NCBI GenBank assembly: GCA_002256395.1
Contig: NKJG01000002.1
Coordinates: 1 to 64,000 of the forward strand
Source: Bacteroidetes bacterium B1(2017)
Lineage (GTDB): Bacteria; Bacteroidota; Bacteroidia; UKL13-3
Direction of reading: 5' to 3'
DNA: 64,000 nt
Shown piece by piece: positions 34,084 through 42,856 of the stretch (its first letter is position 1; every line of letters begins with the position of its first letter). A model generated the notes under the pieces. That model had not been told where the DNA came from. It saw nothing but the letters and a program-made list of their open reading frames with translations, and made no database searches. Made by a program: the position numbers and the translations under genes.

Positions 34084-35445
34084 ATGAATAGATTTTTCTT
34101 GCTATTAGGATTACTTTCTACACTGGTTTCTTGCGACCCAAGTAAGAAATTTATAAAGGAAGGCGATAAAGAAATGTTAGCTGGTAATAATGATGGCGCT
34201 GCCAATTATTATTATAATGCCTTATTGCTTAAACCAAATAATGCTTTGGCTTTGCAAGGTTTGCAGAAATCTGGCAATATGGTTTTACAAGGTAAATTTG
34301 GCCTATTTAGCAAATACATTGTTTCTAATGATGCCGAAAATTCTGTTAAACAATATTTAGCCTGCAAGAAATATTACCAACGTTGCCAATCTGTTGGGGT
34401 TGAATTGGACTGGCAAAGTATGTATGATCCAATTTTTGAGGATGTAAAAAATGATTATATAAGTAAGCGTTACGACGAAGGCCTAACGCTTATGAAAGAT
34501 AATAAATTTGAACAAGCCGAACGAGTATTTAGTGATATTTCTGAAATAGATTCTACTTATAAAGATGCTACCGTTTTGCGTATTAAGAGTATCGTTGAAC
34601 CCTTGTATCAGCATGGCTTAAAGATGAAGGAGATTGAGAATTACAAAGAAGCTTACCGAGATTTTAACAAGATTTGTGGCATTGATATTTCCTATAAAAA
34701 TTCAAATGCTTTGCGCGAAGAAGTTTTGGCTAAAGCCAGTGTTGGACTTGGCGTTTTGCCTGTGCAAAATCAAACTCGTATGCAAGGGTTTGATGTACGT
34801 TTATATCAACAAATTGTGGCTTCATTGGTTCAGAATAAAAACCCTTTCCTAAAGGTGGTTGATAGAAGCTCAATTGAAAGTATGTTGCGCGAACAAGAAC
34901 TTGGAATGAGCGGTGTGGTTGACCCTGAAAGTGCCGCCAAAGCAGGTAAGTTGATAGGTTTAAAATATGTATTAATGACCGCCATAAGCGATTTAGTATT
35001 TGAAGATAATGGCGTTCAAAAAGATTCTCTGCCAGCTTATGAAGCCTATACAGAAAATATTCCTTCTACTATTCCTAATGGAATACCTACCACCGTTACT
35101 CGCTTTAGAAAAGTAAATTATTGCGATGTTCATCAACGCAGACGAGTGTATTATAGAGTGTTTTATCAATTAGTATCTACCCAAACGGCACAAGTTGTAG
35201 CCAGTGAAGTGTTAAGTGAAGAAGTGGCAGATGAATACCATTTCTGTAGCTTTAATGGAAATGTAAGTACACTTTACCCAGAGCTTCCTACCAATAATAG
35301 AATGCCTGCTAAACCAGTTGAGTTTAGGGAGCAATTTAATAGCGTAAAACGCGAACTAATGAGTAAGGAAGATATGATTCAAAAAGTATGTAAAACCATC
35401 TCTAAAAAGATGATTGATGATATTAATATCTATATTGAAAAGTGA
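34084..35445 (+). CDS. Lipoprotein with TPR-like N-terminus and CsgG-like domain
   Basis: A 453-residue protein. The lipobox ends at Cys17 (LGLLSTLVSCD), so it is a probable outer-membrane lipoprotein. Residues ~20-200 form helical TPR-like repeats (GNNDGAANYYYNALLLKPNN; NKFEQAERVFSDI). From ~230 a CsgG/curli-assembly-like domain follows: VLPVQNQTRMQGFD, VVDRSSIESMLREQELGMSG, AAKAGKLIGLKYVLMTAISD. The middle holds a Cys-containing loop (NYCDVHQRRR, YHFCSF). CsgG relatives form secretion pores or take part in LPS/envelope assembly (LpoB-like). No curli genes are nearby, so the role is unknown. Confidence 0.82.
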   Translation: MNRFFLLLGLLSTLVSCDPSKKFIKEGDKEMLAGNNDGAANYYYNALLLKPNNALALQGLQKSGNMVLQGKFGLFSKYIVSNDAENSVKQYLACKKYYQRCQSVGVELDWQSMYDPIFEDVKNDYISKRYDEGLTLMKDNKFEQAERVFSDISEIDSTYKDATVLRIKSIVEPLYQHGLKMKEIENYKEAYRDFNKICGIDISYKNSNALREEVLAKASVGLGVLPVQNQTRMQGFDVRLYQQIVASLVQNKNPFLKVVDRSSIESMLREQELGMSGVVDPESAAKAGKLIGLKYVLMTAISDLVFEDNGVQKDSLPAYEAYTENIPSTIPNGIPTTVTRFRKVNYCDVHQRRRVYYRVFYQLVSTQTAQVVASEVLSEEVADEYHFCSFNGNVSTLYPELPTNNRMPAKPVEFREQFNSVKRELMSKEDMIQKVCKTISKKMIDDINIYIEK

Positions 35446-35606
35446 CGATTTGAACCTGAAAACACTTAAAACAAGACATTCTGTCTTTGCATTTTAAGAT
35501 ATATCCCCCTTTTTTCTTAGTTTAGCGCCATATTGACTTGTTTTTTTGATTGGAACAGTGCTTGATGAATAGCAGGTATCCAACAAAAAATAAAGGAAAA
35601 AACAAT

Positions 35607-36056
35607 ATGACACTAATTAAATTTAATCCGGCAAAAGAGTTCTTCAGGGAAAGAATGATGCCATCAGAAATCAACAGTTTATTTGATTCATTTTTTAACG
35701 AAGGTTTAGGGAAATTTGAACGCAATGTGTTCTTTACTCCTAGAGCCGATGTGATTGAAAAAGAGGAGAACTTTGAAGTACATTTAGCCTTACCTGGTTT
35801 AAAGAAAGACGAAATTTCAATTGATATTGAAAAGAATGTGCTTAGCATTAGCGGTGAGCGCAAATTAAAGAACGAAAACAAAGAGGATAAATACCACATG
35901 GTAGAAAACTTCTATGGTAAGTTCTCGCGTAAATTTACCTTACCAGAAAACATTGATCAAACTAAGATTGATGCACAATTTACAGATGGAATTTTAACAG
36001 TTGTTTTGCCTAAACAAGAGCTAAAACAAAATACCACAAAAGTGGTTATTAAATAA
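35607..36056 (+). CDS. Hsp20/alpha-crystallin family small heat-shock protein
   Basis: A 149-residue chaperone. An N-terminal segment (MTLIKFNPAKEFF, ..FDSFFNEGLG) leads to the alpha-crystallin domain (~42-135: PRADVIEKEENFEVHLALPG, ISIDIEKNVLSISGER, then GKFSRKFTLPENID, DGILTVVLPK). The C-terminal TKVVIK resembles the I-x-I tail. ATG 35607 is chosen over an upstream ATG at 35550 because an AAAGGAAA ribosome site precedes it and the family N-terminus fits. It ends in a hairpin terminator. Confidence 0.93.
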   Translation: MTLIKFNPAKEFFRERMMPSEINSLFDSFFNEGLGKFERNVFFTPRADVIEKEENFEVHLALPGLKKDEISIDIEKNVLSISGERKLKNENKEDKYHMVENFYGKFSRKFTLPENIDQTKIDAQFTDGILTVVLPKQELKQNTTKVVIK

Positions 36057-36098
36057 TACAAGTAGGGTTGCTTGAGTTTCATAGGTTAGAAAGAAGTC

Positions 36099-36138
36099 CC
36101 ATTTGCGAACCGCGAGGTGAGCGAATGGGCTTTTTTTA
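36099..36138 (+). terminator. Intrinsic terminator of the hsp20 gene
   Basis: CCCATTTGC (36099-36107) pairs with GCGAATGGG (36122-36130), with an inner ACC/GGT stem, then a CT7 run. It lies 43 bp after the hsp20 stop. Confidence 0.82.
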
Positions 36139-36201
36139 TTTCCACAACTTATTAGGGGGCTAGCAACTAATTGTAGCAATTTCTTATTTTCGCCACCAAG
36201 G

Positions 36202-37137
36202 ATGAAGGTTTACCGCAGCTTAGATGAATTTACTAAAATAAAAAGAGCCATTGTTACCCAAGGTACCTTTGACGGCGTGCATGCGGCCCACCGGGTAATC
36301 TTGCAGCAATTAAAAAAGTTGGCCCACGACTTACAAGGTGAAACCGTTTTAATTACTTACGATCCGCATCCAAGAATGGTTTTATTTCCAGATGATCATG
36401 GACTGCAATTGTTAAGTACGGTGGATGAAAAAATAGCCTTACTAGAGGAGCAAGGAATAGACCATTTAGTAATACTACCCTTTACCAAAGAGTTTTCACG
36501 ATTGAGTTCCTTAGAATTTATTAGAGATATTTTAGTGAATAAAATTGGAACCAAATATTTAGTTATTGGTTACAACCATAGATTTGGTAAGAACAGAGAA
36601 GGAAGCTTTGCTCACCTAAAAGAATTTGCCCCTACTTATGGGTTTGAATTAAAGGAAATTTCTGAACACGATGTAGATGAGGTTTCGGTAAGTTCAACTA
36701 GAATTAGAGAAGCCCTAAGAAATGGTGAAGTAGAACAGGCCTCTCGGTTTTTATGTAAGCCTTATTCCATTATAGGAGTTGTGGTTGAAGGTAGAAAATT
36801 AGGCAGAACAATTGGTTACCCTACAGCAAATATTGAAGTTAATTCTGATTTAAAACTCATCCCAGGTGATGGAGTGTATGCGGTTTGGGTTTATGTTGGA
36901 ACCCAAAAATATGGTGGAATGCTTAATATTGGCAACAATCCAACCATCCCAGGAAAGGGGAGAAGCATAGAAGTTAACATCTTTAAGTTTAGTGAAACAA
37001 TTTATAATCAAAGCATACGCATTGAATTTGTGAATAAACTTAGAAACGAAGTAAAATTTAATTCCTTAGATACACTAAAATCTCAATTGCATAATGATAA
37101 CTTGCGGGCCTTGGAATGTTTGGGCATGACCCCTTAA
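36202..37137 (+). CDS. ribF: Bifunctional riboflavin kinase / FAD synthetase
   Basis: A 311-residue protein with an N-terminal FAD-synthetase nucleotidyltransferase domain (QGTFDGVHAAHRVIL ~20-34; YNHRFGKNREG; VSSTRIREALRNG) and a C-terminal riboflavin-kinase domain (GRTIGYPTANIEV; LNIGNNPT). It converts riboflavin to FMN and then to FAD. It starts at ATG 36202 and is followed 9 bp later by the M23 peptidase gene, so co-transcription is likely. Confidence 0.95.
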   Translation: MKVYRSLDEFTKIKRAIVTQGTFDGVHAAHRVILQQLKKLAHDLQGETVLITYDPHPRMVLFPDDHGLQLLSTVDEKIALLEEQGIDHLVILPFTKEFSRLSSLEFIRDILVNKIGTKYLVIGYNHRFGKNREGSFAHLKEFAPTYGFELKEISEHDVDEVSVSSTRIREALRNGEVEQASRFLCKPYSIIGVVVEGRKLGRTIGYPTANIEVNSDLKLIPGDGVYAVWVYVGTQKYGGMLNIGNNPTIPGKGRSIEVNIFKFSETIYNQSIRIEFVNKLRNEVKFNSLDTLKSQLHNDNLRALECLGMTP

Positions 37138-37146
37138 AATGAAAGA

Positions 37147-38109
37147 ATGAGATTTAAGATTGTACTGTATATATGTTTGTTTTTTTTGCTTGCACTCACA
37201 AGCACTATAAAGGCTCAAGTAATTGAAGGTCCAGATTCTATAGAGTTTGTTGAAGACCCTGAGGAAGACGAGGAAGAATCTTCAGAATTTGATAGTGTAA
37301 TTGTGTCTGGGTCCGAAAAATATTGGGATTTTATTCGCCCTCGTAATTTTTTATTTGATACCGCCTTTGCACCAGCTCATAATTTATATACCGTTTGGGA
37401 TACCATTACCATTAACCCCTATCACAGAGATTTAAAAGTAATGGAAGATACCATTCGTTTGGTATTGGCCGATTTTGATGATTGTTCTTTCCATCCACCA
37501 GCCATTGGTGATGTTACCTCAAACTTTGGGTTTAGGAATTGGGGTAGAAGGCAAAAATTTCATTTTGGAACAGATATCCGCATGGAGGTTGGCGACCCTG
37601 TTTATGCAGCATTTGAAGGTGTAGTGCGCATTGCCAAACGTAGTGCCGATTATGGGTATATGGTCGTTATTAGACATAATAATGGACTTGAAACCTTATA
37701 CGCCCATTTCTCACAATTATTAACCTATCCAGGTCAGCCCGTAAAAGGTGGTAGCATTATTGGATTAGCTGGTAGCACTGGTCGTTCTACGGGCCCGCAT
37801 TTGCATTTTGAAGTTAGGTTTCAAGGCGAAAAAATAGATCCTGCAACTTTAATTCATTTCCCAAGTGGCTCTTTATTAAACGATACTTTTCAGGTAGATA
37901 AAGGTTGTTTTAAGCATTTATACGATGTACAAGCAGCAAAGCTGAAGGCTAAGAAAACAAAGCTTCCTAAATACGTTAAAGCGCATAAAAACGATACCCT
38001 TATCAAAATCTCAAACAGATATGGTGTAAGCGTTAAAAGGCTATCAAAGCTAAACGGACTTAAGCCCAAAACAAAGATTAAAGCCGGTAGAAAAATTAGG
38101 CTGAGGTAA
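37147..38109 (+). CDS. M23 family peptidase with C-terminal LysM
   Basis: A 320-residue exported protein. A signal peptide (IVLYICLFFLLALTSTIKA, 1-23 in all) is followed by an acidic linker, a LytM/M23 domain and a LysM motif (~276-320: YVKAHKNDTLIKISNRYG). The zinc-site residues are present: His139-xxx-Asp143 (HFGTDIRM) and His218-x-His220 (HLHFE). It is either a peptidoglycan endopeptidase or an EnvC-like factor; because the zinc residues are complete, I favour an active enzyme. Confidence 0.93.
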   Translation: MRFKIVLYICLFFLLALTSTIKAQVIEGPDSIEFVEDPEEDEEESSEFDSVIVSGSEKYWDFIRPRNFLFDTAFAPAHNLYTVWDTITINPYHRDLKVMEDTIRLVLADFDDCSFHPPAIGDVTSNFGFRNWGRRQKFHFGTDIRMEVGDPVYAAFEGVVRIAKRSADYGYMVVIRHNNGLETLYAHFSQLLTYPGQPVKGGSIIGLAGSTGRSTGPHLHFEVRFQGEKIDPATLIHFPSGSLLNDTFQVDKGCFKHLYDVQAAKLKAKKTKLPKYVKAHKNDTLIKISNRYGVSVKRLSKLNGLKPKTKIKAGRKIRLR

Positions 38110-38117
38110 TACGATAC

Positions 38118-39014
38118 TTAATTCTTTACAAATTTCTTATTCCAAATTCTTCCTGCTGGATCGCTAAGTGAAATTAAATACATTCCACTTTTTAATGCAT
38201 TTAAATCAAATTGTGTTTCACTTTTTGTAAGTATGCCATTTAAAATTATTTGTCCGGTTAAATTAATTATAGAATAGCCTGAACCAACTAATTCTATCGG
38301 GATCCGAAGGTTTATTTTCTCAATTCCAGGATTAGGATAAAGTTCAATATTAGCGTTTTCTTTAAGCTCTTGCCCCAAGCCAGTAGTGAACGATTGAATG
38401 CTAATATTATCAATGGCAAATTGATAGGTACTATTATGTACAAAAGCTACTTGTAAAGTTTTATTTGGAAGGGTACTAAGGGCAAATGCCACTTCCGAAT
38501 TATAATGATTAAATTCTTTGCTATAAGTAAATTGCTTTAAAATACTCCAAGAACTATCGCTACTATATTTACCCAGTATATAAAATAAGGTTGGATACAA
38601 GGAATCTGAATGCATAAACATCCAATAATTAAAGCTTAAGGTGTTTGTATTTTCATTCGAAAAAGTATCCGTAATTAACCAATCAAAAGTAGGGTCGAAG
38701 CCCAAATTAGTGCCGCCCACCGCAGCTGAGGCATCCCCTTCAAAAATATAATTGCTGCCCCAAGGTAAAGGTAAATTGGTTTCATTTAAGAACCAATTTT
38801 CATAAAAATTGGGAAAGGTTTGAGAAATTGGTTTTGCAGTAATGGAAGCACTTGTTTTAACTGCCCAGCCTGCTGGAGGCCAAATGCCTGTTTCAAAGTT
38901 CTCTGATAAAAGTAGTTTTGTTTGAGCTTTTATAGTTGAAGGAAGCAGCAAACTATATCCAATGCAAATAATGAATGTAATTCGACTGAGTTTGATTTGG
39001 TTTAAGGTTTTCAT
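38118..39014 (-). CDS. T9SS type A cargo protein with a choice-of-anchor J/MAM-like domain
   Basis: A 298-residue secreted protein with signal peptide MKTLNQIKLSRITFIICIGY. A jelly-roll domain follows (LLSENFETGIWPPAGWAV; NTLSFNYWMFMHSDSLYPTL; FAIDNISIQSF), matching the choice-of-anchor J/MAM-type folds. The C-terminal T9SS type A domain is IELYPNPGIEKINLR..GMYLISLSD..KKFVKN. ATG 39014 starts the signal peptide. No catalytic motif was seen, so it may be a surface adhesin. Confidence 0.85.
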   Translation of the reverse strand: MKTLNQIKLSRITFIICIGYSLLLPSTIKAQTKLLLSENFETGIWPPAGWAVKTSASITAKPISQTFPNFYENWFLNETNLPLPWGSNYIFEGDASAAVGGTNLGFDPTFDWLITDTFSNENTNTLSFNYWMFMHSDSLYPTLFYILGKYSSDSSWSILKQFTYSKEFNHYNSEVAFALSTLPNKTLQVAFVHNSTYQFAIDNISIQSFTTGLGQELKENANIELYPNPGIEKINLRIPIELVGSGYSIINLTGQIILNGILTKSETQFDLNALKSGMYLISLSDPAGRIWNKKFVKN

Positions 39015-39206
39015 AAAAAATAAGGGCATTAAAAATTTACTATTTGTTTCCAATAAATTGGTTTACAAAGAATAAATTTTTAATGCCCCTAATCAATGGA
39101 TAAAACAGGTTGTTTGCCTAGTATTTTATCTATCCATAAATAGATGTTTAGTACAATATTCTATTTGAGGATTCTACTAACAAAAATGGATAATTGAATG
39201 GCAGAT

Positions 39207-39626
39207 TTAACCTTTCACTTTCCCTTTCTTTTTTTCTTTTCTTTTTTCCGCCATCTCCGTTTTCATCTTTTCTTTTTCGGCTTTATAGATGGTTTGTTGG
39301 TCTGTATCTAAAATTTCAAAAATTTCCGAATCGGCAGCTTCCATATACTTTTTCATTATTTCGCCACGCTCACTTCTAGGTGCATCTTCTGGTAAGGCCA
39401 TCATTTTTGTTCTCGCTTCCTCGCGGTTACGCTTCAAAATTTCATCGTATTTGGCGGCTTGAGGTTCAGATAAATTTAGTTTTGCTTTTAACTCATCTGC
39501 TTTCTTTTTCATTTCCTCACGCTTGCCTTGCTCCATGCCCGCTGGTGGCTGTGCTTTGGCGGTTTGAACCAAGCTTAATAAACAAACTAAACTGGCCATT
39601 AAGAATAGACTTTTCATAGTTTTCAT
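39207..39626 (-). CDS. Small periplasmic Spy/CpxP-like (LTxxQ-type) protein
   Basis: A 139-residue protein. Signal peptide MKTMKSLFLMASLVCLLSLV..AKA precedes a highly charged helical body (LKAKLNLSEPQAAKYDEILKR, SERGEIMKKYMEAADSEIFE, LDTDQQTIYKAEKEKM) and a basic tail (KRKEKKKGKVKG). The paired LNLSEPQ and LDTDQQ helical segments recall CpxP/Spy chaperones and DUF4890-like proteins of Bacteroidota. The call is by motif resemblance only. ATG 39626 is chosen over an upstream frame because it begins the signal peptide. Confidence 0.65.
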   Translation of the reverse strand: MKTMKSLFLMASLVCLLSLVQTAKAQPPAGMEQGKREEMKKKADELKAKLNLSEPQAAKYDEILKRNREEARTKMMALPEDAPRSERGEIMKKYMEAADSEIFEILDTDQQTIYKAEKEKMKTEMAEKRKEKKKGKVKG

Positions 39627-39821
39627 ACTTTTATGTTTTGTTGTTTTTTTGATTTCAATTGAGGTGGAAGGTTTAATCAAAGCTATATTTTTTTTTGTAT
39701 AGAATAAAATACAATGAACTGAAAGGCTTGTGGGTATCAAGAGTTATATACGAGTTATATGCAATATTTTTGACTTTGATAAAATCTAATAGTTATACCA
39801 TTGAATACTAACCTTACATAC

Positions 39822-40613
39822 ATGCGAATTTTTGTGGTTATTCTGTTGGCCCTGCCATTTATTGGCTCGGCACAAACACCTGCCAAAAAAGATTCTATGG
39901 TTTGGAATGGTGCTAAAATGGTGCCTCTAAGCTCTATTCCAGTAGATACAATTTTCTTTGATTTAAGTGAAGATTTAGGAAAACAAATAGAACCCTTAGA
40001 TACTATTATAGCTTATGCAGTTAGGTACTCACCGCAATTAAAATTTGAACAAGCCTCAGTAGAACGTGCCGAGTTTAATACCAAATACACCCGTTATTTA
40101 TTTTTAAATGGGGTAACAGGTTTCTTCAATTATACCTACGGTGATCAAACCAACCTTAACTCGCAAAATGCCGATGGTACAGTATTAAATAATAGTTTGG
40201 GTATAGGATATCGGTTCGGGGCAAATGTTACGATTCCTTTAACAGAGGTGTTTGGTAGGCCAAATAGAATGAAGCAATTAAAGGCCGAAGAACGAATGGC
40301 TCGCTACAAAAAAGATGAGGCAGAGTTGCACATGAAACGCATCTTAATTGATGACTACTTTAATTTAATTGCTTCCCAAAAGATTATGAAGGTTAGGCAA
40401 CAAGATGTTGAAAGCGCAAGGCTTTCAGTAGAAATTGCCGACGTAGAAATGCGCAGAGGAAAAATTCATCCTTCCGAATTATCACGTTTAAAAAATATCC
40501 TCACCATCGCAGAATCAAACCTTGAATTGTCAAGAAGAGATTTTATGATTTATTATTATCAACTAGAAGCAGAGGTTGGCGTTAAGCTGAGCACTTTGAG
40601 ACGCAAAAAATAA
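39822..40613 (+). CDS. Half-length TolC/OEP-like outer membrane protein of the polysaccharide cluster
   Basis: A 263-residue protein. Signal peptide MRIFVVILLALPFIGSAQ is followed by one outer-membrane efflux (OEP) unit: IAYAVRYSPQLKFEQASVER, LGIGYRFGANVTIPLTEVFG and a long helical pair (LKAEERMARYKKDEAELHMK; SARLSVEIADVEMRRGKI). Canonical TolC proteins have two such units in ~450 residues, so this is half size. It is followed 12 bp later by the Wzz-like gene and then the O-antigen ligase, so it is probably the outer-membrane factor of an exopolysaccharide export system. ATG 39822 is used and not TTG 39801. Confidence 0.78.
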   Translation: MRIFVVILLALPFIGSAQTPAKKDSMVWNGAKMVPLSSIPVDTIFFDLSEDLGKQIEPLDTIIAYAVRYSPQLKFEQASVERAEFNTKYTRYLFLNGVTGFFNYTYGDQTNLNSQNADGTVLNNSLGIGYRFGANVTIPLTEVFGRPNRMKQLKAEERMARYKKDEAELHMKRILIDDYFNLIASQKIMKVRQQDVESARLSVEIADVEMRRGKIHPSELSRLKNILTIAESNLELSRRDFMIYYYQLEAEVGVKLSTLRRKK

Positions 40614-40625
40614 ACGAAACTCAGC

Positions 40626-42836
40626 ATGACATTAATCGGATTTTTCAGAATTATATTTAAAAAGCTTAAGTGGCTCACCCTATTTCCTCTTATGTTGGCC
40701 TTGGTAGTTTTTTACCTTACTCGTAACCTTCCTAAAGAATACCAAACCTCGGCAACCATTTATACGGGTTTAGCTAGTGGGTATAGCATAACGGATGAAG
40801 GCGATGAAAAGGTAGATTACTTTAAAGTAAACAATGCCTTTGATAATTTAATAACTACCGTTAAGGCTCGCGAGACAATTGAAGAAGTATGTCTGAAATT
40901 ATTGGCTCAGCATTTATTATTAAAAGAACCAGATCCAAATTACTTGGATGATAAACGTTTTAAGGATTTGCATAAATTATTAAAAGACGAGGATATTGCT
41001 AAACTTATTGTTCCTGGTGATTTTAATAAAACCCTGAAAAAATTATATAGCATTAAGGACAGTAGTAATAAGAACACTGTTCAATATTTATTAACCGATG
41101 GAACTAGCCCATACAATGCTGCTAAGCTTACAGGTAGCTTAACTGTTATGCGTAAATCTAGTTCGGATATGCTTGAACTAGGCTATAAATCGGATGATGC
41201 AGGCGTATGTGTAAATACACTTAAGTTTTTAATAGAGGCATTTACCAATAGATATAAAAATATTAAGGGTTCAGAAACCGTAAACGTTGTTAAGTATTTC
41301 GAAGATCAATTAAGATCGGTTCATAATAATTTACAAAGCTCCGAAAACAAGCTGAAAGACTTTGGTGTAAACAATAGAATTATTAATTACAACGAACAAT
41401 CTAAGTTTGTGGCCGAATCAAAGGAAGATCTTTCGACCGATTACTACAAAGAAAAAATGAAGTTTGAAGCCGCTCAATCTGCTTTGAAACGCATTGAAGA
41501 GAAAATGACCAACTACAATGATTTTGTAGCTGCCAATGATGAATTAGTAAAACTTAGACAAGAGCTTGCTCAGATTAACTATAAAATTACCAATGCCCAA
41601 ATCTATAAATACGATGCGGGTAGTGTTAAAGATATGCAAGATAAGGCCGAGAAAATTAAACAACGCCTAAGTGATAAAGCCAGAGATTACTACGAATTTA
41701 ATAACTCTATTGAGTGGGTTCCGCAAAACTCGTTATTAAATGAGTGGCTTTCTAAAGTAGTTGAATTAGAAGAAGCAAAAGGTAGGTTAATGGTATACGA
41801 CCAACGCCTAAAACAATACGATGGAATCTATAAAGAATTTGCGCCATTAGGTTCAACCATGAACCGATTAGAACGTGAAGTAGCCGTTCAAGAGAAGCAA
41901 TACCTTTCTGTATTACATGGTTTGAACCTAGCCAAATTACGCCAACAAAGTTTAGAAATGAGCAACCAATTAAAGGTTGTTGATAATCCGTTTTTCCCAT
42001 TGCAGCCACAAGCTTCAAAACGTGGAATGCTAATTATGGTTTCCTTCTTAGCAGGCTTTATATTATTATTAGCGTACTATGTTGGTTCAGAACTTTTAGA
42101 TAAAGCAATTAAATCGCCAGATAGGGTAGAGAAGGTAATTGGCTTACCTCTTTTAAGTGCCTTGCCAGAACATGAGAAATTAGATGATAAGGGTGTGAAA
42201 ATTGATGAGGTTCAAAGTAGTTTGCTTCAACAAATTATTAATACGCTATTTATCGACCTAAAGAAAATAGACCCGAGTGCTAAGAGTTATACCATTATTA
42301 TTTTTAGTACAAAAGGCAAAGAGGGAAAATCGTTTGTTGCCGAAAAATTGGTGAATAAACTAAGCAGAATTAGAAATAAAGTTCTTTACTTATACCCAGA
42401 AACAAGCGGCACTCCTGGTAAATATTTAGATGCAGATAATCCTAAATTAATAAAATTCCAATACCAAGTAAATGATGGTATGATTGATTACCACGGAATC
42501 CAAGATTTTATCCATGCCAACGAAAGTGAAAGCAATGATCTAAGTGAGGTATCCTATAATGTATTAGAAATTCCGAGCTTAAATAAAAATCCTATACCTG
42601 CTCATTTAGTTGAGCAAGCTCAGTATTCTATTATGGTGGTTCATGCAGCCAAATCTTGGACACAGGCCGATAATTTCCAATTGAAGACCTACTTGAAATT
42701 GGCTAATGGAAAGATTAGTGTTTTACTTAATCATGTAAAACCAGATTTGTTAGAATCTATTTATGGCGAAATTCCTAAGAGAAGATCTGCCGTTCGCAAA
42801 AAGCTAAAGAGCATTTTAGGCGGAGAACAATATTAG
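40626..42836 (+). CDS. Wzz-like polysaccharide co-polymerase fused to a degenerate BY-kinase-like domain
   Basis: A 736-residue inner-membrane protein. It has TM1 (~15-33), a Wzz domain (~36-100, starting RNLPKEYQTSATIYTG), a long coiled coil (~220-440), TM2 (~472-490) and a cytoplasmic tail (~500-736). The tail resembles the BY-kinase ATPase, with FSTKGKEGKSFVAEKL (~560-575) at the Walker A position. The Walker A' aspartates are gone (VLYLYPETS), Walker B is not recognisable (YNVLEIPSL), and there is no tyrosine-rich C-terminal cluster. It should control chain length; kinase activity is doubtful. It lies in an operon with the TolC-like and ligase genes. Confidence 0.85.
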   Translation: MTLIGFFRIIFKKLKWLTLFPLMLALVVFYLTRNLPKEYQTSATIYTGLASGYSITDEGDEKVDYFKVNNAFDNLITTVKARETIEEVCLKLLAQHLLLKEPDPNYLDDKRFKDLHKLLKDEDIAKLIVPGDFNKTLKKLYSIKDSSNKNTVQYLLTDGTSPYNAAKLTGSLTVMRKSSSDMLELGYKSDDAGVCVNTLKFLIEAFTNRYKNIKGSETVNVVKYFEDQLRSVHNNLQSSENKLKDFGVNNRIINYNEQSKFVAESKEDLSTDYYKEKMKFEAAQSALKRIEEKMTNYNDFVAANDELVKLRQELAQINYKITNAQIYKYDAGSVKDMQDKAEKIKQRLSDKARDYYEFNNSIEWVPQNSLLNEWLSKVVELEEAKGRLMVYDQRLKQYDGIYKEFAPLGSTMNRLEREVAVQEKQYLSVLHGLNLAKLRQQSLEMSNQLKVVDNPFFPLQPQASKRGMLIMVSFLAGFILLLAYYVGSELLDKAIKSPDRVEKVIGLPLLSALPEHEKLDDKGVKIDEVQSSLLQQIINTLFIDLKKIDPSAKSYTIIIFSTKGKEGKSFVAEKLVNKLSRIRNKVLYLYPETSGTPGKYLDADNPKLIKFQYQVNDGMIDYHGIQDFIHANESESNDLSEVSYNVLEIPSLNKNPIPAHLVEQAQYSIMVVHAAKSWTQADNFQLKTYLKLANGKISVLLNHVKPDLLESIYGEIPKRRSAVRKKLKSILGGEQY

Positions 42837-42856
42837 TTTCGTATCCTTTTTGAGCA

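Noticed and set aside
34634-34852. Plus-strand 72-residue frame inside the CsgG-like lipoprotein gene
   Set aside because: It overlaps a well supported coding frame and has no motif or plausible ribosome site.
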